Assembly: GCA_024234265.1 (NCBI GenBank) | Contig: JACKOM010000011.1 | Location: 1-64,000 of the forward strand | DNA length: 64,000 bases | Direction of reading: 5' to 3' | Source: Oceanospirillaceae bacterium | GTDB lineage: Bacteria > Pseudomonadota > Gammaproteobacteria > Pseudomonadales > Oceanobacteraceae | Shown here: positions 18,238 to 25,897 of the stretch, one piece after another | Numbering within the stretch: position 1 is the stretch's first letter | Layout: every line of letters begins with the position of its first letter | The notes under the pieces: generated by a model | Told to the model about the DNA's origin: nothing | Seen by the model: only the letters and a program-made list of their open reading frames with translations | The model's database searches: none | Translations under genes and position numbers: made by a program

Positions 18238-19005
18238 TTACTCCGCTACCGCCAGGGTGTTCGGCAATTCGAAATAGCCGGTACGAATTTGTTTTTTCAG
18301 GGAATCAAACAAACCTGCAATTTGTTTTTTCTCAGTTTCGTCGTGGGTTACTGCGAAATTCCACTGGCCATCAGCATGTACGGCTTTGCCGAATTCACCC
18401 TGACTGGTTTGGAAATACATCAGTACCATGCCCACACGGGCAACATCAGCCAGCACATCATCTGCGCCCAATTTAATTGGCTGACGGTAAATGCCGGACT
18501 CTTTAGTCAGACGCACTTCATCATCATAAAAAGCCCACAGACGGTTAACGGCTTTATGGGGTGCTAATACATCCACTTCGATCTGATCGATGATGTCGTT
18601 CAGGGCAGACATACGTTCCTGCACTTTAAATGGCAGGCCAGTGCTGATAACGGCTTTTAATTGTTGAGCTGCATCCAGCACTAAAGGTTTCAGGTCTTTA
18701 CCCTGAATGGCGCTGTCAGCGGCGCGTTTACGGGCGTCATCCAGGGAGATTTTTAATTGTTTTAATTCCAGCTGGTTGCGCTGCATATTGGCTTCCAGCT
18801 CGGTGCGCTGCACTGCCAGGGATGCCATGCGGTTACGGTGTTGTTCTTTTTTATTATCGAGGGAGTTTTGCAGCTCTTCTACTTCACCACGCAGCTTCAC
18901 CAGTGCGTCCGCCATGTTATCGATATTATCGGCGGCGTGGGTAGAAAGAGATATCGCAAGAATCGCAGCACCTAATGTGCCGGGAAGAAAACGACCAGTC
19001 TTCAT
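18238..19005 (-). CDS. DUF3450 periplasmic protein, first gene of the TonB2-type operon
   Basis: A 255-residue exported protein. The ATG at 19005 gives a signal peptide ending THA; the frame extends to 19089 but that part overlaps the PHO box. It has a strongly helical coiled-coil region (about 30-110, rich in Leu, Gln, Arg) and the conserved segment ISTGLPFKVQERMSALNDI typical of DUF3450. DUF3450 genes almost always sit next to ttpC-exbB-exbD-tonB. The molecular role is undetermined; a periplasmic extension of the motor is a reasonable guess. Confidence 0.88.
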   Translation of the reverse strand: MKTGRFLPGTLGAAILAISLSTHAADNIDNMADALVKLRGEVEELQNSLDNKKEQHRNRMASLAVQRTELEANMQRNQLELKQLKISLDDARKRAADSAIQGKDLKPLVLDAAQQLKAVISTGLPFKVQERMSALNDIIDQIEVDVLAPHKAVNRLWAFYDDEVRLTKESGIYRQPIKLGADDVLADVARVGMVLMYFQTSQGEFGKAVHADGQWNFAVTHDETEKKQIAGLFDSLKKQIRTGYFELPNTLAVAE

Positions 19006-19055
19006 AATGCTTACCTGTGTAGGGAATGTGCTATAGGCGCTTTTAAGCTGGCGGT

Positions 19056-19088
19056 AAGATAATTTTTCTTTATGACACTGGTATGACA
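19056..19088 (-). promoter_or_regulatory. Proximal PHO box and -10 element of the TonB2-type operon
   Basis: On the minus strand the sequence TGTCATACCAGTGTCAT (19088-19072) holds two TGTCAT units 11 bp apart. It is followed by 10 nt and TATCTT (19061-19056), a plausible -10. The start codon of the DUF3450 gene is about 50 nt downstream. The geometry equals that of the lipoprotein promoter in the same locus. Confidence 0.72.
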
Positions 19089-19120
19089 TTACAAAAGGGT
19101 TGCAGAAAAAATACAGGGCG

Positions 19121-19159
19121 GTGACAGTTAACCGGCATTAATATGACAAATACATGACA
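19121..19159 (-). promoter_or_regulatory. Distal PHO-box array upstream of the TonB2-type operon
   Basis: A second array on the minus strand has units TGTCAT (19159-19154), TGTCAT (19148-19143) and TGTCAC (19126-19121), spaced 11 and 22 bp, the same pattern as at 10808-10846. The 17-bp string TGTCATGTATTTGTCAT is identical in both places. No good -10 follows, so it may be an auxiliary PhoB site. The remaining sequence up to the chemoreceptor gene (to 19306) is AT-rich and should hold that gene's promoter. Confidence 0.65.
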
Positions 19160-19306
19160 AACTAATCTTTATTTATCCCTCAAGACCTGTGGAAAATTAT
19201 TTCAGTCAATTTGTGACAATTTTATTTCAATTTATTGGCAATGCGCCGCGCAGCAATAAAAGCCAACTACACTTCTGCTGGTGATTATTTCTGGCAGGGA
19301 CAGCCC

Positions 19307-20479
19307 ATGGGTACACTACAACGCTTGCGCACTTCGTTTATTTCCCTTGGTTTATTGATGGGGCTGTGTTTCCCACTTTACGCACAATTTTTTGTGAACT
19401 GGAAAGAAGGCATGTTTGTCTGGTTTATGCTCGGCTGCCTGATTGCCGGGGCCAGCATAGGGGTATTTAACTATGTGCTGGTGCAGCGCATTTTAATCAG
19501 CCAGCTGCTGGCCATTGCCGAAGTTTCCTCGGCCATTGCACAAAAGGATTTGCGTGCCCGCTGCGATGCCAGCAGCAAGGATGTGGTGGGTGACATTATG
19601 CGCAACGTTAATCAGATGGCGGACGGGCTTGATACGGCCTTCGGCGAAATACGCAGCATTGTGGATGCCACCTCCGGCGCAATAACCGACATGCACAAAA
19701 CCACCAGCAGCAACTCCCGCGCCCTCAGTCAGCAATCCCAGGTGTCACAACGCACCCTCGCGGCCCTGGATGCACTCAATCAAAGTGCCCAATCAATTCT
19801 GCGCGACACCGAACAGGCCGCAGAAGCAGCCGACAGGGCCGATGGCCACAGCAATACCGGCACCCAGTTTATGCTGCGCTCGGTGGATGCCATGCGTTTA
19901 TTGACCTATGAAGTCAGCCAAGCGGCCGCGGCCATGGATGAGCTTAAAGAGCAAAGCCAGCAAATCGGCAATGTGCTGGACGTAATACGGGGGATTTCCG
20001 AGCAAACCAACCTGCTCGCCCTCAACGCCGCGATTGAAGCAGCCCGCGCAGGGGAACAGGGCCGGGGCTTTGCGGTAGTTGCCGATGAAGTCCGCGCCCT
20101 GGCCAGCCGCACCCGCGACGCCACCGGCGATATCCAGAAAATGATCGAATTACTGCAAAGCCGCGCGATTAACGCAGCCACTGTTATGCTCAACGGCCAC
20201 ACCCAAACCCAGGACAGCCTTAAACTGATTGAAGAAACCCAGCATGCCCTGGCCACCATAGGTAATGAGGTACGGGCCATCAACCAGACGAACCACACCA
20301 TCAGCACAGCCACGTCCCACCAGAACAGAGCCATTGATGAGGTCAGTCAAAATCTGCATCAATTGTTGGATATTGCCCGTCAGGCAAATGAATTTTCCGA
20401 GGGTTCGGACCGCATGTGTGTCAGTGTTGGCGGCAGAATTGAGCAACTCAAAAACATAGTACATGCATACCGGCTTTGA
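19307..20479 (+). CDS. Methyl-accepting chemotaxis protein (short N-terminal sensor)
   Basis: A 390-residue chemoreceptor. The ATG at 19307 with GGCAGGGA upstream is preferred to a TTG at 19235. Two hydrophobic segments (about 11-30 and 36-58) are separated by only a few residues, so there is almost no periplasmic ligand domain. A HAMP-like region and the signalling hairpin follow, with the conserved tip [20 protein letters not shown]. It diverges from the TonB2-type operon. No chemotaxis kinase genes lie nearby. Confidence 0.9.
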   Translation: MGTLQRLRTSFISLGLLMGLCFPLYAQFFVNWKEGMFVWFMLGCLIAGASIGVFNYVLVQRILISQLLAIAEVSSAIAQKDLRARCDASSKDVVGDIMRNVNQMADGLDTAFGEIRSIVDATSGAITDMHKTTSSNSRALSQQSQVSQRTLAALDALNQSAQSILRDTEQAAEAADRADGHSNTGTQFMLRSVDAMRLLTYEVSQAAAAMDELKEQSQQIGNVLDVIRGISEQTNLLALNAAIEAARAGEQGRGFAVVADEVRALASRTRDATGDIQKMIELLQSRAINAATVMLNGHTQTQDSLKLIEETQHALATIGNEVRAINQTNHTISTATSHQNRAIDEVSQNLHQLLDIARQANEFSEGSDRMCVSVGGRIEQLKNIVHAYRL

Positions 20480-20528
20480 GCCTGAGCGATCAGGGGGTTA
20501 GAATGCCCCCTGACCCGGAGGGCGAATT

Positions 20529-20933
20529 TTGTCACAAACCATTCCCTTAAAAGCCGAGCTGAGCAGCGATAACAAATGCAGTTTTTGTTCTGCCATGTGC
20601 TGCCAGTACATCACCCAGCAAATTGATACACCGCGCTCCATTCAGGCGTTCGATACCCTGCTGTGGCAAATTGCCCACCAGGGTGTGCATGTATTTAAGG
20701 ATTGTAACGGCTGGTACATTCTGGTGATGACCCGCTGCGGCCACTTATTGGCAAACAACCACTGCGGAATTTACGACACGCGGCCTATGATCTGCCGCAA
20801 CCACGATAACGCGGCCTGTGAATTTGATGTGCCCATTGATCAGGGCTGCGAATATTATTTTCAGACTTACGATGCGCTTAACGAATATTGCCGCAAGCGC
20901 TTCAAGAAATGGGATCAGCGTTTTTCACGCTGA
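20529..20933 (+). CDS. YkgJ-family cysteine cluster protein
   Basis: A 134-residue protein with the cysteine-rich signature expected to bind Zn or an Fe-S cluster: C-x2-C-x3-C-C near residues 17-25, then CGHLLANNHCGIYDTRPMICR. The start is TTG at 20529, supported by a good GGAGGG ribosome-binding site. Function of the family is unknown; an oxidoreductase or metal-binding accessory role is often guessed. Confidence 0.82.
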   Translation: MSQTIPLKAELSSDNKCSFCSAMCCQYITQQIDTPRSIQAFDTLLWQIAHQGVHVFKDCNGWYILVMTRCGHLLANNHCGIYDTRPMICRNHDNAACEFDVPIDQGCEYYFQTYDALNEYCRKRFKKWDQRFSR

Positions 20934-21605
20934 TCACCACCACCACTTCATGGTGTTGTCGTCTTCCGGAACTACCACACGACTGTCAAACACATCTTCC
21001 AGCTGATCTTCGGTTAACGGGCCGGTGTTGCGTACAAACTGGCCGCCCTCAGGCAACATACGGGTCGCAATTAAATCTGCATGGGCCAATTCAGGTTTAA
21101 CCATCACCAGCGGGCCATCACCCACGGGCAAATCATTTTCAAGAATCTGATCTTCCAGTTTGGGCGGATCAATTTCGGAATAACGCAGGTAATACACATG
21201 GTCGGCTTCTACTTTAAGTTTCAGCTCGGCGATGCGTTTTAAATCGAAGTTCTCAATCCCCTCAAGACCCATCAGCGGGCGGCGCATAATAATTTCATAT
21301 TGGCCCGGCTGCAGTTCAAACCAGGTATAACCATTGGCGCGAATGTTAAATACACGCTCGCCATCGATATAAAAACTGGGGGCTTCAATTTCATCTGCGG
21401 CCCACTGGCTGTTGGGACGGTAAACATAAAGCAGCGCTTTGTTTTTATAATCCCAACGGTTGGCAACGGGCTCATAGGGTTTACCGCTTACCTTGGCAAT
21501 GAACGCACCATGGTTATGCCCTATGGATTGATAGATGTGGATACAACCACTTAACAAAGCTGCAGCAGATGCCACAAACAACCATTTACTTATTCTTCTT
21601 ATCAT
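20934..21605 (-). CDS. DUF2846-type lipoprotein
   Basis: A 223-residue lipoprotein with signal MIRRISKWLFVASAAALLSG and Cys21. The ATG at 21605 is chosen because the longer frame has no signal. The central part (ALLYVYRPNSQ, PSFYIDGERVFNIRANGYTW, LQPGQYEIIMR) is the DUF2846 pattern of a small beta-sandwich. Its 3' end abuts the end of the convergent ykgJ-like gene with no gap. Function unknown. Confidence 0.8.
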   Translation of the reverse strand: MIRRISKWLFVASAAALLSGCIHIYQSIGHNHGAFIAKVSGKPYEPVANRWDYKNKALLYVYRPNSQWAADEIEAPSFYIDGERVFNIRANGYTWFELQPGQYEIIMRRPLMGLEGIENFDLKRIAELKLKVEADHVYYLRYSEIDPPKLEDQILENDLPVGDGPLVMVKPELAHADLIATRMLPEGGQFVRNTGPLTEDQLEDVFDSRVVVPEDDNTMKWWW

Positions 21606-21718
21606 TTCGTGGACCTGTTCCGCCAATACAACGCTCTTCGGGTACTGAGCACTATTCAACCAAAAGCTGGGGGTGACATAATTACAAAAAATTACACAGA
21701 AATACACAGGGAGGCGTT

Positions 21719-22249
21719 ATGCGATATACAAAAGCAAAAATTTTTCTGTTTTTTGGAATCGCGGTCTCTGCGTTTTTTTGCAGCGCCGATAACAACGATG
21801 AAACGGCGGGCAATGATTATTACAAAAATGATATAGATGCCGCTATCCGTGAAGCACGGGAAAATCCACGTGCACAACATTTTTCAGCCAGGCAATGGTA
21901 TGAACGGACAACGGCAGAAAGTTTTGAATTTCCGCCTTTAATGGGCAGTGAAATGGAGGCCGCAGTTGTTGAAGGCGGCATTGGCGCTTCTGCTGCAGGA
22001 GATAATAAAAATACCGGTGAATTGTCGGAAAAAAATCAGGTTGAGCAGGTTAATAATGAGCAGGCGCAAAATGACCAAAACATACGCACTAAAATTAACA
22101 CATCGGTAAATCCGCAACAGCCAGAAGCACAAACAAGTGGTTACAGAGTGGATGTAAATTCCAGTTTTTACACCTTCCCGGGGGGTGATTCTGTTTCCAC
22201 AAGCGGTATATACTCGGACGGCACATTTACGAGTAATAAAAGGCCCTGA
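21719..22249 (+). CDS. Exported protein of unknown family, paralogue A
   Basis: A 176-residue protein with a signal peptide (cleavage near FFCSA-DNN) behind a clear AGGGAGG ribosome-binding site. It shares an ordered set of motifs with the following gene: DIDAAIREAREN, Y-x-R-T-T-A-x-S, EMEAAVVEGGIGASAAG and a C-terminal SGIYSDGTFTSNKRP. Between them lies an Asn/Gln/Glu-rich, probably disordered stretch. I do not recognise the family. It diverges from the DUF2846 lipoprotein gene and is separated from its paralogue by only 2 bp. Confidence 0.72.
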   Translation: MRYTKAKIFLFFGIAVSAFFCSADNNDETAGNDYYKNDIDAAIREARENPRAQHFSARQWYERTTAESFEFPPLMGSEMEAAVVEGGIGASAAGDNKNTGELSEKNQVEQVNNEQAQNDQNIRTKINTSVNPQQPEAQTSGYRVDVNSSFYTFPGGDSVSTSGIYSDGTFTSNKRP

Positions 22250-22251
22250 TC

Positions 22252-22731
22252 ATGAAGTGGTTGTTGTCGCTGATAAGCCTTGTTTTGATCCAGCATTGTT
22301 TTGCACAGCAGTATGCCGATGGTTATTACACGGATGACATCACCCGCGCCGTAAAAGAAGCCCGTGAAAAATCCCACCATTACGATTACAGCAGTAATTA
22401 CCGATACAAACGTACCACTGCACAAAGTATCGATATTAAACGCATGGATTATCAGGAAATGGACAGCACCCTGGTGGAGGGCGCTATTGCTTCGAGTGCT
22501 GCCGGTAAGGTTGACCCGGATGATGACAGCGCTGTGTTAAAACAACACTCCGAATTACGCGCGGCCGATGAAGATAAACAGCTGACCCGCAATAACCGCG
22601 TGAATGAAGCACAGGCCCAGCAATTCGGCCACTACACCCATTCAACCGGTAATGCCGTTACACCGAACGGCATTTTAAGCTCCGGTAGCATTTACAGCGA
22701 AACGACCCTCACCTCTACCCCTAGGCCCTGA
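22252..22731 (+). CDS. Exported protein of unknown family, paralogue B
   Basis: A 159-residue protein with signal peptide MKWLLSLISLVLIQHCFA. Motifs align with the preceding gene: DDITRAVKEAREK, YKRTTAQS, EMDSTLVEGAIASSAAG and the C-terminal SGSIYSETTLTSTPRP. The variable middle is polar and rich in Asp, Gln and Asn. The pair is a tandem duplication in one transcript. The stop codon region overlaps the convergent acyl-CoA-dehydrogenase-like gene by 11 bp. No function can be assigned. Confidence 0.72.
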   Translation: MKWLLSLISLVLIQHCFAQQYADGYYTDDITRAVKEAREKSHHYDYSSNYRYKRTTAQSIDIKRMDYQEMDSTLVEGAIASSAAGKVDPDDDSAVLKQHSELRAADEDKQLTRNNRVNEAQAQQFGHYTHSTGNAVTPNGILSSGSIYSETTLTSTPRP

Positions 22732-23572
22732 TACTCTGCCAGGCTTTTTCCAGCCGGGCAGCGGTGGCTTTACGGGCAATGCCCAACACTTTCATATCGG
22801 CCTGCAATTCGCGGCGATAATCTTCCGGCAACACATCACTGGCCAGAAAATCCTGCAGCAGGGCATGCAACTGACGCTCCCCTTCCGCCAGGGCAAGATG
22901 GGCATATGCCTGCTCCCTTTCAGGAAAAATCCCCTTTAACGCGAACATCAATAACATAGCCCGCTCCGCCAAGTACTCCGGTAACTGGTAAGCCAGCACC
23001 ATGGCCTGCACATGCCCCAGCGCCGCAGCCTGGATGTGCATATCCTCAAGGATACGAAAAGCTTTGTTGTAATCCGTATAACCATCCCCCGGCAGTATCT
23101 GCCCGGCCCCTACGGCCACACCATCAAAACGGCAACGCCCATGGGGAATATGCTGCAACAGCCCCAGCGGTGGCAGGCGTTCAATCGTCACCCCCGGGGC
23201 AGAGGCCGGAACATGTACCAGCTTGAGTTGCGGGCGGCCCTCAAGCTCGCCGGTTTTGCACAGCACCAGCAGCTCCTGGGCCATTTCCGCCATTGATATA
23301 TAGGTTTTTTCGCCCCTGAGCAGGCCATCGTGCAACTGGGTGGCAATATTACGCGGGTGATTACCCTGGGCTTCTGACACACACATGGCCGCCCATGCCC
23401 CCATGGGTAAAGCAGGAATTAATGCCTGCAGGGCACTGCGGTAACCCGCCGCAAAAACACAGGAGAAATCCGCAGCCTGCTGGCCCGCATTGAAGGCCCA
23501 TTGCAGGGTGTTATGCGGCAGGCTGTTTGCCCAGAAAAAATCGCTGAATTGCTTAAATGTATTGGCAGACAT
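22721..23572 (-). CDS. Acyl-CoA dehydrogenase-like protein, shortened and divergent
   Basis: A 283-residue protein (start at 23572; a GTG 12 bp upstream is possible). The middle resembles the acyl-CoA dehydrogenase beta domain: SEAQGNHPRNIATQ, then RGEKTYISMAEMAQELLVLC, then CRFDGVAVGAGQILPGDGY and a helical C-terminal region. It is about 100 residues shorter than typical family members, mainly at the N- and C-terminal helical domains, and a clear catalytic Glu is not evident. It may be a non-catalytic relative or act on an unusual substrate. Not obviously a pseudogene: the frame is intact. Confidence 0.5.
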   Translation of the reverse strand: MSANTFKQFSDFFWANSLPHNTLQWAFNAGQQAADFSCVFAAGYRSALQALIPALPMGAWAAMCVSEAQGNHPRNIATQLHDGLLRGEKTYISMAEMAQELLVLCKTGELEGRPQLKLVHVPASAPGVTIERLPPLGLLQHIPHGRCRFDGVAVGAGQILPGDGYTDYNKAFRILEDMHIQAAALGHVQAMVLAYQLPEYLAERAMLLMFALKGIFPEREQAYAHLALAEGERQLHALLQDFLASDVLPEDYRRELQADMKVLGIARKATAARLEKAWQSIRA

Positions 23573-23583
23573 AGGACACCACA

Positions 23584-23614
23584 AATAAAAAGTGGGGGGC
23601 TATTGCCCCCCACT
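23584..23614 (-). terminator. Rho-independent terminator
   Basis: The hairpin AGTGGGGGGC-AATA-GCCCCCCACT followed on the minus strand by TTTTTATTTG lies 10 bp after the coiled-coil protein gene, before the acyl-CoA-dehydrogenase-like gene. Confidence 0.82.
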
Positions 23615-23623
23615 CAGGTGATT

Positions 23624-24412
23624 TTAAGGTGCGGGCGTGGCCGCTGCGGCTTTTGGAATTTGCCCCTGCAGCTCTTTCAGATCAGCCTTGAGCGCCTCAA
23701 GCTGTTTATCGATCTGGCTCAGGCGGCGGTTGTGCTGAATACGGGTAGCATCAATGGCTTTAATCGAAGCAGACTGCTCATCCAGTTGTTTCTGCGCGGC
23801 TTCCGGCACGCCTTTGAGGCGTTTATTCAGATCATTAATATCTGACTGCAGGGATTTTGTCTGGGCGGCTAACTGATCTGCCTGCTGGGCTACACGGGTA
23901 TCCAGCTCACCGGCCTGCTGACGCAGGGATTTATTGGTTTTTTCCTGATTTTCGATACTGGCGCTGTGCTGAGTCAGAATTTTACCCTGATCGTCGATCA
24001 GTTCTTTATTGCGCGCCACATCCACTTTCAGGCGTTTATTCGTGGCATCCCACAATTTCTGAATTTCGCTGCCTTGCTCGTTCAGCTGAATACGCAGGGC
24101 ATCCACCGACAAATTCGCCTGCTCGCCGGTATCGGATAATTGCCCCTGTAATTTTTGCAGGGCCTGGGTGGTAATCCGGGATTCTTCCATCAAAGCCTGG
24201 TTCTGATAAAACAGATAACCCAGCCCCAGCAGGGATACCAGCAGACACATCCACAACACATAGGGGGTTTGCCCCTGGGCCGTATTTTCCGGCTGGGGAT
24301 TATTCACCTGGGGCGGCACTTTTTTGCTGGCCGTTTTTGGCGGGTAATAGGGCATGTCATCCTTAGTGGCGGATAACGAAGCGAGCTCTACGGGTTCCTG
24401 ATCACGGGTCAT
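23624..24412 (-). CDS. Membrane-anchored coiled-coil protein
   Basis: A 262-residue protein with a Pro-rich cytoplasmic N-terminus (about 20-48), one transmembrane segment (about 50-69, VLWMCLLVSLLGLGYLFY) and a long heptad-patterned coiled coil (about 72-250) with many Gln, Leu and Lys. The tail is Ala/Pro rich. No enzyme motif. It is a single gene with its own terminator. A structural or scaffolding role at the envelope is the most that can be inferred. Confidence 0.72.
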   Translation of the reverse strand: MTRDQEPVELASLSATKDDMPYYPPKTASKKVPPQVNNPQPENTAQGQTPYVLWMCLLVSLLGLGYLFYQNQALMEESRITTQALQKLQGQLSDTGEQANLSVDALRIQLNEQGSEIQKLWDATNKRLKVDVARNKELIDDQGKILTQHSASIENQEKTNKSLRQQAGELDTRVAQQADQLAAQTKSLQSDINDLNKRLKGVPEAAQKQLDEQSASIKAIDATRIQHNRRLSQIDKQLEALKADLKELQGQIPKAAAATPAP

Positions 24413-24632
24413 AATGTTTTAAACCAAATGGAATGCTACACATTCTGACAATCTCGCCCCATTTCGCAAGTCTGAACGCCGATGAATTATGCATTTCGCC
24501 AAATACCCACACTTTTTTCATGAATAGATAAGCCCGGGGGGGGATGCTATCATTCCGCCACCTTACATCTTGTAGGGCGCCTGCGGGCGACTTGATGAGA
24601 AAAACACAGCATCAGCTACGGAGAGATTACAT

Positions 24633-25217
24633 ATGTCGTTTGAACTGCCAGCACTGCCATACGCTAAAAACGCCTTAGAGCCGCACATTTCTGCTGAAAC
24701 CCTGGAATTTCACCACGGCAAACACCACCAGACCTACGTGACCAAGCTCAACGGCCTGATCGAAGGTACTGATTTCGCCGGCAAATCCCTGGAAGACATC
24801 GTAAAAACCTCCTCCGGTGGTGTATTCAACAACGCTGCCCAGGTTTGGAACCACACCTTCTACTGGAACAGCATGGCGCCAAACGCAGGTGGCGAGCCTA
24901 CCGGTGCACTTGCTGAAGCCATCAACAAAAACTTCGGTTCTTTCGCTGAATTCAAAGCTAAATTCAACGACTCTGCCGTGAACAACTTCGGTTCCAGCTG
25001 GACCTGGTTAGTGAAAAAAGCTGACGGCTCCCTGGCTATCGTAAACACTTCTAACGCTGCTACCCCAATCACTGAAGCCGGTGTTACCCCACTGCTGACC
25101 GTTGACCTGTGGGAACACGCTTATTACATCGATTACCGTAACGTACGTCCTAACTACCTGGAAGGTTTCTGGAAGTTAGCAAACTGGAACTTCGCGGCAG
25201 CCAACTTCGCCAAGTAA
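24633..25217 (+). CDS. sodB: Superoxide dismutase, iron type
   Basis: A 194-residue Fe-SOD that dismutates superoxide in the cytoplasm. The metal ligands are all in place: His27, His74 (VWNHTFYW), and Asp/His in DLWEHAYY near 157 and 161. The [17 protein letters not shown] segment is characteristic of the iron enzyme. Codon use is that of a highly expressed gene. A terminator follows. Confidence 0.97.
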   Translation: MSFELPALPYAKNALEPHISAETLEFHHGKHHQTYVTKLNGLIEGTDFAGKSLEDIVKTSSGGVFNNAAQVWNHTFYWNSMAPNAGGEPTGALAEAINKNFGSFAEFKAKFNDSAVNNFGSSWTWLVKKADGSLAIVNTSNAATPITEAGVTPLLTVDLWEHAYYIDYRNVRPNYLEGFWKLANWNFAAANFAK

Positions 25218-25235
25218 TTCCGGCTTGAACGAATA

Positions 25236-25268
25236 AGCCAGTGCAGTTAGCCTGCACTGGCTTTTTTT
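25236..25268 (+). terminator. Rho-independent terminator of sodB
   Basis: The stem AGCCAGTGCAG/CTGCACTGGCT is followed by a T-run, 18 bp after the sodB stop and immediately before the maf-like gene. Confidence 0.88.
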
Positions 25269-25281
25269 ATTGGGAATAATC

Positions 25282-25860
25282 ATGAAAAAACTGATTTTGG
25301 GTTCCAGCTCAGTGTTCCGCAAAGCCCTGCTGGAAAAGCTTGGCCTGGAGTTTGAGTGCGACTCCCCGGATATTGATGAAACGCCCCTCAAAAATGAACA
25401 CCCCAGGGACATGGTCGCACGCCTCGCATTAGCCAAGGCCCAGGCCATTGCCAAACGCCAGCCGCAGGCACTGATTATCGCATCAGACCAATGCGCCACA
25501 CTGGATAATAAAATTATTGGTAAACCCGGTGAACATGCCGCTGCCGTACAACAACTGCAGGATGCCAGCGGGCGCAGCGTAACTTTCTATACCAGCCTGT
25601 GTCTGTACAACAGCCAGAACGATGAATATGAATTGTGCGTGGAGCCATTTCACGTGCATTTCCGCGAATTAAATGACAGCCAGATTGAAAATTATCTGCA
25701 GCGTGAGCAACCCTACAATTGCGCAGGCAGTTTTAAATCGGAAGGTTTAGGCATCAGCCTGTTTGAACGTCTGGAAGGGGATGACCCGAACACATTAATT
25801 GGTTTACCCCTGATCAAACTGATCAGAATGCTCGGTAAACAAGGTATCGATGTAATTTAA
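25282..25860 (+). CDS. yceF: Maf-like nucleotide pyrophosphatase, YceF type
   Basis: A 192-residue Maf-fold protein. The N-terminal SSSVFRKALLEKLGL and the central DIDETPLKNEHPRDMVARLA follow the YceF subgroup, which hydrolyses 7-methyl-GTP in vitro; SDQCATLDNKIIGKP corresponds to the active-site strand. The ATG at 25282 is used rather than the TTG 12 bp earlier. It follows the sodB terminator and is ended by a bidirectional terminator. Confidence 0.88.
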   Translation: MKKLILGSSSVFRKALLEKLGLEFECDSPDIDETPLKNEHPRDMVARLALAKAQAIAKRQPQALIIASDQCATLDNKIIGKPGEHAAAVQQLQDASGRSVTFYTSLCLYNSQNDEYELCVEPFHVHFRELNDSQIENYLQREQPYNCAGSFKSEGLGISLFERLEGDDPNTLIGLPLIKLIRMLGKQGIDVI

Positions 25861-25870
25861 CGCAGTAATA

Positions 25871-25895
25871 AAAAAGGGGCTTTCGCCCCTTTTTT
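25871..25895. terminator. Bidirectional terminator between maf-like gene and gspD
   Basis: The hairpin AAAAAGGGGC-TTTC-GCCCCTTTTT lies exactly between the convergent stop codons, with A- and T-tracts on both sides. Confidence 0.88.
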
Positions 25896-25897
25896 AT

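Noticed and set aside
24533..24543. Run of eight G residues upstream of sodB as a phase-variation tract
   Set aside because: Short, and far (about 90 bp) from the start codon; no reason to expect switching of sodB.
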